A stretch of 28,292 bases of DNA from Sperchopsis tessellata (taxonomy: Eukaryota > Arthropoda > Insecta > Coleoptera > Hydrophilidae): assembly GCA_033557685.1 (NCBI GenBank), contig JAWQRN010000573.1, forward strand, positions 1 to 28,292, given 5' to 3'. The translations under genes and the position numbers were made by a program. Under the pieces are notes generated by a model. It worked only from the letters and a program-made list of their open reading frames with translations, did not search any database and was not told where the DNA came from. Positions 1 to 10,224 of the stretch are shown piece by piece. The first letter of the stretch is position 1. Each line of letters begins with the position of its first letter.

Positions 1-106
1 TAATGTAAGCCATATACGAGAGATAAGCACCTGTCTAACATTGCAGTTAGCGCTAGGATGCTTTTGAAGGAAATTCCATCTACAGATTAATGCCAAATCT
101 GTTTAT

Positions 107-312
107 GCAATTTAATATTGCTTCCATGGTCGCCAGTGTAGAATATGTTTTGGCATTTGTTCTGATGAGAGGTTGTAATCTTCGAAACACCGTGCATACA
201 GCATTCATTCCGGCGTTCAGCAACTTGTGCAATATGCTATTAATAACCTGATCGAAATAAAAATGCCAAAACCTATTCTACACTGGCGACCATGGAAGCA
301 ATATTAAATTGC
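107..312. repeat. Near-perfect inverted repeat (foldback/MITE-like)
   Basis: Two 52-base arms, 107-158 and 261-312, are reverse complements with a single mismatch (51 of 52). A 102-base loop separates them. The tips read gcaatttaatattgc, itself close to palindromic, and the arms contain the shared core ccatggtcgccagtgtagaa. Pairing continues weakly into the loop. No clear target-site duplication was seen at either edge, so the superfamily is unknown. Such closely matched arms suggest a young foldback element or a recent local inverted duplication. Nearby elements are far more decayed. Confidence 0.85.
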
Positions 313-609
313 CAAAATAAAATAATAAGTATAATTTCTATGAGTTACATGTTCAAAATTAAGTGTGCTTATTGTGTTTCGTAAAAAGGTAGTATTATAA
401 GTTAGTTTCTTTTCTAAAGGATTAGTTATTATAAAGTTTAAATCATTAATTTTTCCTTACTATTTTTGTCCTAATGTTTTGAATTCACAGTTTCGTGGTA
501 ATTTTATATAATGACTATTATAAATTTGTTTCCTACCTTGGATTGCACATTTAAATTATATTATATTAGGGTTAGAAATGACAATAAGGTACATGTTAAT
601 GCTATCAAT
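313..609. other. No gene seen; A+T-rich intergenic or intronic DNA
   Basis: Low-complexity A+T-rich sequence between the inverted repeat and the gypsy pol fragment. No coding frame, tandem repeat or LTR-like terminal sequence was recognised. Confidence 0.6.
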
Positions 610-1338
610 ATGTTTAGTTGTTGTCGTTGTCGTTGAAACGTAGCTGGTGCATTTTTTAATCCGAATGGCATACGATTAAATCCATAATGACCATTGTGTG
701 TACAAAAGGCAGTTTTTTTGTTTTGAATTTGGATGAATTTCTATTTGATGGTATCCGGAGGATAAATCTAACGTAGAAAAATACTGTGCTCGTCCTAATT
801 TGTCTAATACGTTTTCTATCAATGAGTAACGGAAATTTATCGTTAAGAGTTTTTTCATTTAACCTTCTATAGTCCATTAACATTTTGTTTTTTTTTTCTT
901 TACCTGATGCGTCTAATTTCTTTTCTACTAAATGGACGGGGAAACCGAAAGGGGAATCTGATTGGTGAAATATATTTTGTTTCAATAATGCATCTGCATG
1001 TTCTTCTGTTATTATTTGATTACATCTCGGAGTACGATAAGGTCTAATGTAAATTGGTTGTTCGTCGCTAGTTTTTATTTCATGTCTAATAGCTGACGTT
1101 GCTGATAATTTATTTGTTTAAATATGTGGTTGAATGTATGTGCTGTTTGATCGAATTTGGATTTTTCTTCTTTATTCATATGTTTTGTATTCAATATTAC
1201 TTCTTGAATACGGCTGTCATTGATAATTTGAAAATGTATATTTTGAGGTGTTAGTGAACTTTCGTTGTAATATACTGGTAAAGTGGGACCTTCGTTTCTT
1301 ATTAATAAATTCTTATTAATGTCGAAAGTAACATTCAT
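610..1338 (-). pseudogene. Ty3/gypsy-type LTR retrotransposon pol fragment (protease-RT linker and N-terminal RT)
   Basis: Read on the minus strand, a degenerate frame at 1338-1075 covers the poorly conserved segment before reverse transcriptase. The frame then shifts near 1100 and enters RT. The RT part shows SPFGFPVHLVEKKLD, DYRRLNEKTLNDKFPL and, after another frameshift, FSTLDLSSGYHQIEIHP, which holds the first catalytic Asp (motif A). A further shift gives MPFGLKNAPATFQ near 620-650. This order is that of gypsy-group RT, closest in style to the insect 17.6/297 type. The copy stops before the YxDD active-site box, and no RNase H, integrase, envelope or LTRs are visible. It is therefore a dead internal fragment. 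At least three frameshifts make it non-functional. Confidence 0.85.
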
Positions 1339-3956
1339 TTTTTGTTAATCACGATAAACCCACGCAATAAAACATGTTTTTATGTAACAAGCGTGCCAAC
1401 AAAAATGGTCAATATGTTAGGTTAGGACGCGTCTGTCACTAGCGGTATTACCACATAATAATTTACCAGTTTGATGCTATATTTGTGTGGAAATATTTAT
1501 TACTAATTTATATTTTATCCTATTATACACGTCGAATTGAAGGTCGTTCAATCTTTTTAATACTCACATCAGTTTATCTAATAAAGCATCGACGTTACAG
1601 GAAATAATATGATAGCGAGATAATTAAATAATTATTTAACACTGGTGGCCGTCAAACGTCAGGTTACATAAATAAATAGGTACTCTTGGTTGATACTGTC
1701 GCCAGTTAATATGAAAACACTAGTTACTAATCACAGCTATGCGGGCGTATACGGATGCGCGGGCATGAGATATAGAAATAGACGCAATATCACCGCGTTG
1801 TCGACTGTGGTCGTATTTCAAACTTCTATTTTGGAAGACATGTTCCTCAGTTTCATACATTTTCCAAAAGTTATTAGCGTGTGCCATCGAATAGCCTTGC
1901 GGGTTACCGGGCCCCGCGAGCTACCGTTTGAACATCACTGTTCTATTCTGCAGTTGAATTTAACTTTTTTTATAGCTTTTATAACAAACGTTTTAAGGGG
2001 GATTAAAATATTTTGAATCAACCTGTACAGTGCACCTGATATTTGCACAAGAAATAACATTATGTATGTCCTAAATATTGAGTCAAGCATGTTGTTCAAT
2101 ATTGAATATCGTCAGTTCTCTATAAAATTGTGCTATTGGATAATCCATTGTAATAAAAACGAATGTTTACAATTAAATTTTGGTTTCTTTGTAATTGTCT
2201 AGTTGAGTTTTAGGTGCCCCAGACCAAATAATGTTCATGTATCTCGGTGTGGTTCAACTTAAGCGTAGCATATAAATTTCTTAGTGACTTAAGGGAATTT
2301 ATCCACACATTTTTTCACTGCACAAGTAAGGGTCAAAACGGTTAAAGATGTATTGTTGTTTCGATTCATATACTATAAGTGTTAAGTATGGAAAACTTTC
2401 AAACGCATGAAATATATAATATGTTAAAAGCTTATGTCGAATGTAAAATCCCGACAGACGTACGTAATTTGTATTATGACAGATACCCACAATCCTAGCA
2501 ATCTGATAAGAGTATCTTTAATAGCTTGCCAAGAAATTCATAAAAAATTTTAAAACTTTTTTACAAAGAAGCTGAGTAAAATAATTATTGTAGCAAGATA
2601 GAGAAAGAAACACAAAACACAAGTATAACCATATGAAATTAGTATTCCAAACTTTTAGATTTCCGTCAATGATTTATTGAAAATGCAATGAAGGTCAACG
2701 AATCCACAATCAGATGAAGCTCATATATTAAGTGGCGAAATATTTAATACGTGCAACATTCGCCACTAGTCAACAAAATTTTCACACAAACAGTTTACCA
2801 CATATCAAAAATCTAAATATAATAAACACAATATAATTTGTAAACAACTATACAATTTTAATTTTGTTAGAAACTACGAGTGAATTTAAAAAAATAAACA
2901 TTCACCAAAACATTTCCAGAAAATACCAGACTTCGATTCGAATACGTAATAAGAAGATCCAGCTGTAGCTGTTATCAAAAAGTACTAACGCAGCTAATTA
3001 ATGATTATAACAACGAATATTTACAAAACAACGAGCACACATCCTTTATGTAATGAAACACATTTTTTCCTACAATCGTTCATTTCGTAAAAATATTGTA
3101 GGCAATCTGGTACTATTTTACATTATTTTTGGAAAGGTAATTCCCTACTGAGGGTTAGAACCTTTGGAATACTAAATATAACGCTGCAGATGCAAACAAA
3201 CAGTTGAAGGTGCACATCTAAATTCCCTTCATATAACCAAAGCCATCTTAATGAAAACGTGGACTGACATGTCAAAACTCACGCGCACTTCAAAGTATTT
3301 CCTGATGCACATAATTTCAAAAAAGTATGTAAAGATGTATTACCTGGTCATATTTAGGTTAGCACAATCAAATGTTGAATTCAATAAATATTTCAGAAAT
3401 TAACTATAAAAGTAATTTCCATTTTTATAAGTACAAGAGAGTATAACAAATGTTTTCTAGATAACTTACACCAACTTCTTCTCTAAATGTACATCATGCA
3501 TGAAAATTACTTAACCTAAATATAGAAACAACATTCTTACCTGCTATTTATTGATTCAATATAGTGTAATATGTTGTAGTTATTTTGGTAGAGATCTGCC
3601 AACGTGCTCGGAGTGTCCTAAAGTACGTGCAAAACAGAGAAATAATTACTTTTTAAAGATTTAACTTCTTTATTTTTTTTCACAACAAAAAACGTTCACG
3701 GTTAATGTGTCTTTTACATTTTTGATAATAATTAAAATTATATAAATTGAATCCTCTGGTTGTTATCATGTTTTGATTAAAAATCTATTATTGCATTTAG
3801 CAAATATCTATATGTAGGTCTATGATTTATGCAGAGGAAATGAAAAATTAAGTGAAATATCTAACTGTTTGCTTTTTTACGTTGCTTCCTTTACATTTGC
3901 CTCATACCAAAATTTAACAGTTTTAGGGACGTACTGCTGCGGGGCGGCCATCAGAT
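1339..3956. other. Long stretch without recognisable genes
   Basis: No supported coding sequence. A somewhat G+C-richer block at about 1690-1960 includes gggttaccgggccccgcgag and carries a 108-codon open frame that resembles nothing I know. It may be a short unclassified repeat. A small inverted pair, agtggcgaa at 2730-2738 with ttcgccact at 2759-2767, was noted. The rest is A+T-rich and featureless by eye. Confidence 0.5.
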
Positions 3957-5470
3957 TATGGGCTTAAGTGAAACATGGATACCTTCAAATTATAATTTGG
4001 ATTTGCTAACTATAGATTGTTACAGATTTTATTCGATACCGACACCAACCAGGGGAGGTATTTGTTAGAAATATTATCAACTCTACAGTCATTTTTTCGG
4101 AACTTCGCTATTTTATAGAGCAGGTATATTCGGTCCATTATTGGTAAGTAGATAAGAGTTTTAAGTATCATATATAGACCTAACATTGAGTGTCCTCAAT
4201 TCTTGAGCTCATTTAAAGATGCACTGACGTTTGTGTATCCAATGGCAGACGAAATATTCTGCCTGGGAGATTTAAACATTAATGCTATTAATGTTTACGA
4301 TACCCTATGTCTACGCTTTATTAACTCTATTGCATTATTTCAAATAAGGCAAATCATAAATGAACCTACTAGAATTACTGTTTACCGATTATGGCTTCTG
4401 GTATGGTATCAATGCATGATCTCACTGATCACAGTATCGTATATTGTGTAATTTCTTCTGTTCCTGAACGAGTGGGACCAACAATACGAACATTTAGGTA
4501 CTTTGGTCTTCTTGACAATGATATATTTTAATCAGACTTTTTCTTTCCTTAGTATCGGATATTTGATATAAATTATGGCGATGATAAAATGAATGATCTA
4601 AATAGAAATCTAATTTTACACTTTGATACTCGTGCACCATTTATAACAAAAGAGTTTAAGCAGCCGGTTAAGCCTTGGATCACACCGAATATAAAGCACA
4701 TTATTTCATTGCGGGACAAGGCATATGCTAGATATCGACTTGGTAGGAACGTTTCTAGTTGGAGGTATTACCAACAATTGAGAAATTACATGACCTATGC
4801 TATTCGATATGAAAATAAAATTTATTTAAAAACCCTAACCATCTTCACATTCTTTTAAAACTACTTGGTCTAATCTAAGGAATTTCTTCAATCAATAAGT
4901 CTCAAACACCCCCTTATTTAAATATTCCTTCCCTAATAAATTCCTACTTCTATTCTACTCAGAATACATTCTCTTACGACCAAGAATTATTTAATTTTTA
5001 TAGTAACAATGTTTTGAACTCCGTTAATGATGTCTTTCAATTTCATCCTGTTACAGAAAAGGATGTCGAAAGGGTTCTTCTATCAATCTCTTCCACAGTT
5101 GTTGACACTGATGGCCTCAGAATAAAAATGATTATCATGTGTTTTCCTCTTATCATTCATTATCTCCGGCATATTTTTGAATTTCTTCATCCGTATAGCC
5201 TGCATGCTGGAAGGATTCCAATATTGCTCCTGTGGCAAAGGTTCGTGAACCTAAAAGTGTGTCAGAGTTGCGTCCAATAAGTGCCCTACCCATCCTCTCC
5301 AAGATATTTGAGAAATTAATTGCAGTACAAATACACTTGCATTTGGACAGATTCTTTATTTTACCTTGCACCCAGTCGGGATTCTGGTCTACTTACGGTT
5401 GCTCTTCAGCTTTGCTTGATATTTCTGATGAGATTCTTGGTTCGGTTGATGCTGGCCGCCTGGTTGCCCT
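3957..5470 (+). pseudogene. LINE relic: APE-type endonuclease, linker and start of reverse transcriptase
   Basis: Successive plus-strand frames follow the order of a non-LTR retrotransposon ORF2. The endonuclease start is GLSETWIPSNYNLD near 3960. FCLGDLNINAINVYD (about 4259-4300) holds the GDxN active-site motif, followed by a region ending IINEPTRIT. DLTDHSIVYC near 4420 carries the late endonuclease His in a [TS]DH motif. Then comes the linker region, including KPWITPNIKHIISLRDKAYA (4590-4850). RT begins at 5232-5460 with PKSVSELRPISALPILSKIF and then CTQSGFWSTYGCSSALLDIS. The style fits the Jockey/CR1 assemblage of insects. Frameshifts and stops interrupt it at many points. It ends abruptly inside RT before the catalytic FxDxxKAF box, where an opposite-strand element begins. 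Confidence 0.85.
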
Positions 5471-6030
5471 TGTAATGCTGGTCCATGATTGTGAAGTACC
5501 AGTCCGTTTGCGTTTGTAATAGTATTCCCCCAGGTGGTGTGGCGGGCGTTGTAGTATCATGTTACAAGTATTCTGCGGCCTAGACTGAATAGGTGATCCA
5601 GGTCAGCTGCAGTAATGATGTTCTGGGGTCTCTAATAGATGCTGGCTACAACCGTTTCGTTGGTAAGGTCAATGGCAATCGTCTTCTGTGTTGGTTGGTC
5701 TCTGTAGGTGTCCAATGCTAATAGAAACTCCTCCTCCTCTTATTCCTGGAATCCTTGGTCCTTATCTTGGATGTAGCTTGGGCTCTCTCAGCACTACTAT
5801 GTCTACTTCCTCGTCTACTATGAAGATCTCCCGTTCTTCTAGCTTGGTAAAGATGCCATTAGAATTTCATTGGTAAATATATTGGACTCTTGGTCTATGT
5901 AGGTCCATTTATGGTTTGGCGTAGGTGCGAGAGACTGTGTCCAGCGACTGCACATGGTAGGTAAAGGTGTTTGGTCCTGATCTTACTAGCTGTTTGAACT
6001 GTCTGACGTTGTTTGTTTAGGCAATCATTC
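5470..6030 (-). pseudogene. Jockey-type LINE endonuclease fragment, opposite strand
   Basis: On the minus strand, reading from about 6030 down, the frames give NSNGIFTKLEER followed by FIVDEEVDIVVLREP near 5860-5790. IRGGGVSISI lies near 5735. IIRPQNIITAADLDHLFSL-like coding follows with a stop, then YNARHTTWGNTITNANG near 5560-5510, ending with VLHNHGPALQ near 5480. The order (start of endonuclease, GG-turn, then the (F/Y)NA(K/R)HxxW motif) is that of Jockey-clade APE endonucleases. Several frameshifts and stops make it non-functional. The base composition is less A+T-rich than the surroundings. Its 3' edge abuts the truncated end of the plus-strand LINE relic. The extreme 5' part, upstream of the endonuclease, is not identified. 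Confidence 0.65.
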
Positions 6031-7192
6031 ACACTGGTGCTTAGACGAAAGTTTAAGCTTGATGGATATATGATACCTTCAATTGATACCGGTTCTAAAT
6101 TAGATTTGCTACTTATTCCGAATACGATAGTGGAGTGGACATTTATATTAAACTAGTTACGTGTACTTGTTAATGACTATCACTTACCCTTGAGTTGAAA
6201 TCTTGCAAAATGAAGTAAAAGCGTGTTAGGTTATAAAGGGTTGCAGCACAGGAACAAATGATAAATAAATAGTTTAGTTGTAAACCACTAACTATTGAAA
6301 AGATGAGGAACGATAACTGCTTTGGTATGAACACGAAAACTTTGCGACTGATACGAGAGATTTGGAGGGATTATCGACAACGAGTGACTATATAGATTGC
6401 GAGATCAATGACGGCTGTTATGATTCGAACGACGACTTCCTTCTGTGAATTGATAACTACACAGGGTAGTACTAATATATATTGAAATAAATAACTAACG
6501 AAAGTCGGATATTTTACAGGACTTAACACTGTTCAATCATTTCTGGGTGTCGACCATTTGGGTAGGTAAATTAAGTTATAACATTCTTTAGGGTCCAAAT
6601 TGGGCCAAAATCTTGACTGATTTTGGGGTATCTACCCAAACTACAGGTTTAAAAAATAATAAAACTACATTAAAGCAAATGTAACGGACATAAAAGTGGA
6701 AGCTACACAGTTGTCCACTAATGGCTTATTATTAGTACCGAAAATTATCGAAAACAAATACTTTTGGAGTATGTAAAGACTAACTGATTTATTTTTAAAA
6801 CATTCAACTTTCAGTTATAGCTTGAAAATTGTATCCAATATAAAAATTTCATTGAGCCAATACATACCACTTTTTAAAATACCCTATCTTTACAGCTTTG
6901 GCTTATCTTATAAAATTAAAAAAGATGTAGGTTTTTGCTAATATGTAGAAGCACTACATATTTATTGCGTAGATTGGGTAACAATTAGTGTGATAGCGAG
7001 GTAAGAAACAGATATATGTAACAAATGATCTATAGTCAAAAATAGTATTATTTCTTAATTAAGTTTTACTACTTGATATGAATAAGAGGCTTATTAAATT
7101 AATGTATTTTTTAATAATATTATTACACTATTTTATGCACAATTGCTTACTAGTAAGTGTGACAAACTGTAATTTTTATGTGTACGTTTCAG
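6031..7192. other. Intron sequence with no recognisable element
   Basis: No coding frame or transposon end was recognised. A short inverted pair is visible: tttgggtag near 6555 and ctacccaaa near 6632. The last 15 bases form a normal 3' splice context for the TM2 exon (pyrimidine-rich tgtacgtttcag ending at 7192). Confidence 0.55.
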
Positions 7193-7286
7193 GAAACTGC
7201 AATGCCTGAGGAACTCTGTGCACATCCAGCTAATGATGTCGCACATTCTAACCGGATTAATGTGGATAACATTGTTCTGGGTGCAG
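7193..7286 (+). CDS. Class B GPCR exon: end of intracellular loop 1 and TM2
   Basis: The exon follows tgtacgtttcag and ends at a GTAAGC donor. It starts with one base completing a codon (upstream exon in phase 2) and ends in phase 0. It encodes 31 residues, KLQCLRNSVHIQLMMSHILT and then a hydrophobic run ending LFWVQ. CxRNxxH is the hallmark start of TM2 in class B receptors. The His is the conserved H2.50 that faces the E3.50 helix. CLRN rather than CTRN is typical of CRF/DH44 receptors. The frame is fully open, and there are no stops or odd residues for a membrane helix. It is too short to be called by ORF length alone. The next exon of the same gene is 14.1 kb downstream. Confidence 0.85.
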
Positions 7287-8092
7287 GTAAGCAACCAAAC
7301 GTAATATTAGCTAATATAATGTTTCCACGCAACCCCTAGGGATATTTTGAAAACGTTCAAGAAACGCATCCATTTTGAAAAGAGTCATTTTCGCGTACTA
7401 TAACTACTGATTATAAATGAATCTTGTATTCAGAAAGAGGTTTCAGTAGAAGTTCACATATACATCTGGTCTTCTGTTGCTAGTGTAGTTAGTTGAAATG
7501 GAGCCAACTCCGTTAGGGGTGGTATGTAAATACAGGGTCCACCTGTAGAAACACGAAGTACTTCAAACGTCAAATCTGCAAACTGCTTTACCTTTTACTG
7601 GCTCAAATGTATAGAAGAGACGATTATGTTTTTTACCGCTGTTTATCTTAAAGTGCAACTTTTTACTATTATTTATTTGTCTATAAATTGTTTACATATA
7701 TGTATATATATATATATATATATTTGATTTAAATGATTTTTACAGCGTACGATCAAATGATGCAAACTGTCTGCAGGATACTACCTACAGCGTAATTATT
7801 ATTTTATGTTTCGGTGATTTACTTACTCCGTTTATAAATTTGTTTGGTAATATATGGTTAATAAACTGCGGCACTTCGATCAATAACTGTCTGGTCAGTA
7901 GTTTTGTTATTTTTTTTGTTTATTTAACGTCGGCCTATTCCCGTTGCTATGGTCTGGTCAGTATTAAACATAAAATACCACTAGCAGATATTTTTATACA
8001 AAATTCAAATTGCACTGTCAATTTGAGTCTTAGATTATAACTCAATAAAGGATTGAATTCTATATTTAAACTAGATACCTGTTATATTTCAG
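7287..8092. other. Start of the 14-kb intron; unique-looking sequence with a TA repeat
   Basis: Apart from the TA microsatellite, no mobile element was recognised. An open frame at 7840-8040 (66 codons, hydrophobic start) has no recognisable family. It directly precedes the orphan frame at 8093-8248, so it is noted but not called as a gene. Confidence 0.45.
7695..7723. repeat. (TA)n microsatellite
   Basis: A run of alternating T and A interrupted once by tg near its start. Ordinary intronic simple repeat. Confidence 0.9.
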
Positions 8093-8248
8093 GAGGACCA
8101 AGAAACATTTTATGGACAACATAGCTTGGAGTTTGAAAACATATTTTTCGTTATAATCGGTCTCAGTTACCTTGCATACATCATACACATTTTCAGGAAT
8201 CACCATTCAAATTGTCCTAAAATATTGGAGAAAAACAGATTGATTTGA
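8093..8248 (+). other. Orphan open frame behind a good splice acceptor, with one hydrophobic segment
   Basis: After tacctgttatatttcag (AG at 8091-8092) an open frame of 51 codons runs to a TGA at 8246-8248. It begins EDQETFYGQHSLEFENIFFV and continues into IIGLSYLAYIIHIF, a likely membrane helix, followed by a basic and polar tail ending EKNRLI. It has no start codon near the acceptor, so it would have to be a 3'-terminal or internal exon. AATAAA-like sequence occurs 40-70 bases downstream (ataaataatc, aaataaaaag). I do not recognise the protein. It could be an alternative terminal exon of the surrounding GPCR gene, an exon of a nested gene, a decayed element, or chance. Phase 0 entry would be compatible with the phase-0 end of the TM2 exon. 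Confidence 0.25.
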
Positions 8249-8820
8249 CCGGTTAACGCGTAGTACTTTTCTGAAATAATTTTATAAATAATCAAACAAA
8301 AATAAAAAGAGTTACTATTTATTTATTATTGTAACAAGTTCTTAACGCAATAGTCAAGAAGAAGTTACTTTATAGACTAGCTCAAATTTTCACTTTTACA
8401 TCGCTGCTAAATTCAGATTAGGAAGTGTTATTAACAGATGCTTTAAAATATTTATGCTAACCATTATATGACATTGTGTAACCACGCACAGGTACATCAT
8501 TATTTGTCAATATCATAACACGATCAATTTCAGTTTTTTTTTTCTCTTCGAGTATAATTTTAATGGTAATTTGCTATTTCTTCTGAAATATTTTTATTCA
8601 GTACTTCAAATGAGGTAAAAACTGGAGTTGTTACAGTCTCAATGTAATATATTACCACTGTATTACGTTTTAGATAACATATTTTTACAGGATCCATTTT
8701 TTATATTTGTTTGGCATGCTTTTTACGAAAAACTTTTGTAAATGTTCAAAAACAAATATATGTTATTTGTCTACCGTCATTAATATCCTCGTTGGATCTC
8801 TCATTATTCCATTATATTTC
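8249..8820. other. Intron sequence without recognisable genes
   Basis: A+T-rich sequence with short homopolymer runs. No coding frame or repeat structure was identified. Confidence 0.55.
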
Positions 8821-8825
8821 TTATA

Positions 8826-9005
8826 CTTTCTGCCAGAAAATAACCATGTATGCCTAAAGAATTGAAAACAATCTCGCAAATTACTGCTAATAAGTTTTTA
8901 TGAAAAGTGTAACACTTCAATGAAATCAAATTATTAACAAAATTCAAGTATTTGGCATTACAATAGAGAATTAATATAATGGAAGATAACATACAAGAAG
9001 AAATA
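8826..9005 (+). repeat. LINE 3'-end fragment, copy A
   Basis: This segment is clearly homologous to 12685-12860. A 20-base exact match, gcaaattactgctaataagt, occurs at 8876-8895 and 12728-12747. Both copies end around taatataatggaa(g/a)ataac. Copy A is much more decayed: its frame is readable only as short pieces such as KELK and ITANK. By comparison with copy B it represents the C-terminal end of a LINE reverse-transcriptase ORF plus a little downstream sequence, that is, a 5'-truncated insertion. Confidence 0.7.
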
Positions 9006-9009
9006 ATTT

Positions 9010-9545
9010 TGCTTGGATAATTTTATGGAGATCTGAAGATCAGAGGTAAACTGTGTGGTTCTGCTGTATTCACAGAGATTGCGTTTTGAGAACATCGAAG
9101 GTTCTACAGGGTATAATAAGTACTTTACCTATTGCTTTCCCTTGATCAGACAGTAGGAAGGGATTCTAATGAGTATTCAAGGGCGACTTTAGCTGAGAAT
9201 AACAAACACGAGGGCCAACCGGCGTTGTGCGGGTGTTCGAATATAGTGCTAACGGTAAGTTTTTGCAGGGCCGGAGTGGCTGTTTCGGAAGCGAATACAA
9301 TAACTGATGCGGTGTGCTGAACTTGTGTACATGTTTGGAGAGGGTAATAAACCTGTAAATAAGGAAAATTGCAAAAGCCGACGATGTCATGAAGAAGAGG
9401 AACGAAAAGAAGTGTGCGGAGGGAGCAGGAGGGAAGAGAAGAAGGGAGGAGAGTGTGATTCAATAGAAAGAAGAAAATATTGAGTTCTCTTGAATCAAGG
9501 AAACAGTTCTCAGCAGAGAAAGAAAATATACAACAAAGTAAGAAT
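9010..9545. other. Purine-rich leader, probably 5' UTR of the following LINE ORF1
   Basis: No convincing gene. The region becomes strongly purine-rich (gaagaagaggaacgaaaag near 9390) and leads straight into an acidic coiled-coil ORF1 relic whose ATG is at 9551. It most likely belongs to that element's untranslated leader. Open frames here (for example 9132-9320 and the opposite-strand 9146-9463) have no recognisable family. Confidence 0.4.
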
Positions 9546-9550
9546 CAAGG

Positions 9551-10125
9551 ATGTCAGAAAATGAAAAAGAAATGTTGAAGGAAATAATCCGGGAGGTGAA
9601 GAAAAATTCTGCAGAAACTAAGGAGACGAAGTACGCGAACTAAAGGAGGAAATGAGAAAACGAGAAGCAGAGTTGATAGAGGAGAAAGAGAATTTTTTAC
9701 AAAAATCGATTTACTGAAACACAGGTTAGAGGAGTAAGAGAAACAGAAGAGAAGAAACAATATATTTATTAGAGAAAGAGAGGGGGATCCGCAAGAAATG
9801 GAAATAATATAGAGAATCTCTTATACAGGGAGCTGGGCATCGGCGTGAAGGTGGAAAATGCCTATGGATGAAAAGCGCTGGAAGAGTGAAAATGATAGTA
9901 GTGGAAATAGGGCTCATGGGACAACAAAAGGCAGGTGTTGAGGAACAGAAGTAAACGTAAGGATACGCCGTTGCATGTACCCGATGATTTTACAAGAGGA
10001 GTGAGAACAATTTAGGGGGAAACAAGAACTATAGCCAAGGAGGAAAGAGAAAACGTACACAGGATAAAGATAGGATAATAGAAAATAATGGTTGACGAAT
10101 AAGTTTACGGGTGGTGCGAAAAAGC
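9551..10125 (+). pseudogene. LINE ORF1 relic (coiled-coil, nucleic-acid-binding type)
   Basis: From ATG 9551 the frame reads MSENEKEMLKEIIREVKKNS and continues, after frameshifts, as Glu/Lys/Arg-rich heptad-like sequence to about 9780. A second block at about 9800-10110 reads IENLLYRELGIGVKVENAYG, then pieces equivalent to VPDDFTRG and IAKEERENVHRIKIG. This pattern (N-terminal coiled coil, an LGI-VKVE-A block, a basic K/R-E-E-R helix) matches ORF1 proteins of several insect LINEs. Those proteins coat the element RNA. At least four frameshifts or stops destroy it. The plus-strand endonuclease relic begins about 100 bases downstream, so both may come from one element, though they could equally be two juxtaposed fragments. 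Confidence 0.6.
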
Positions 10126-10224
10126 GAGAGGTGTGACAGATGTATCACCGGCGTCACTTATACCAAAATACTGATACTTGCTAACAGGATTGCTTAAACT
10201 GAAGACGACCGGCGAGAAAAAAAG

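Noticed and set aside
1410..1424. ttaggttagg, resembling the insect telomere repeat TTAGG
   Set aside because: Only two units, with no longer array, so chance is the better explanation.
1690..2016. 108-codon open frame
   Set aside because: No recognisable domain or splice context. The composition suggests an old repeat, not a gene.
7840..8040. 66-codon frame with a hydrophobic start
   Set aside because: No family resemblance, no splice support and poor start context, so treated as chance.
9554..9917. Opposite-strand hydrophobic frames
   Set aside because: Shadows of the Glu/Lys-rich LINE ORF1 on the plus strand.
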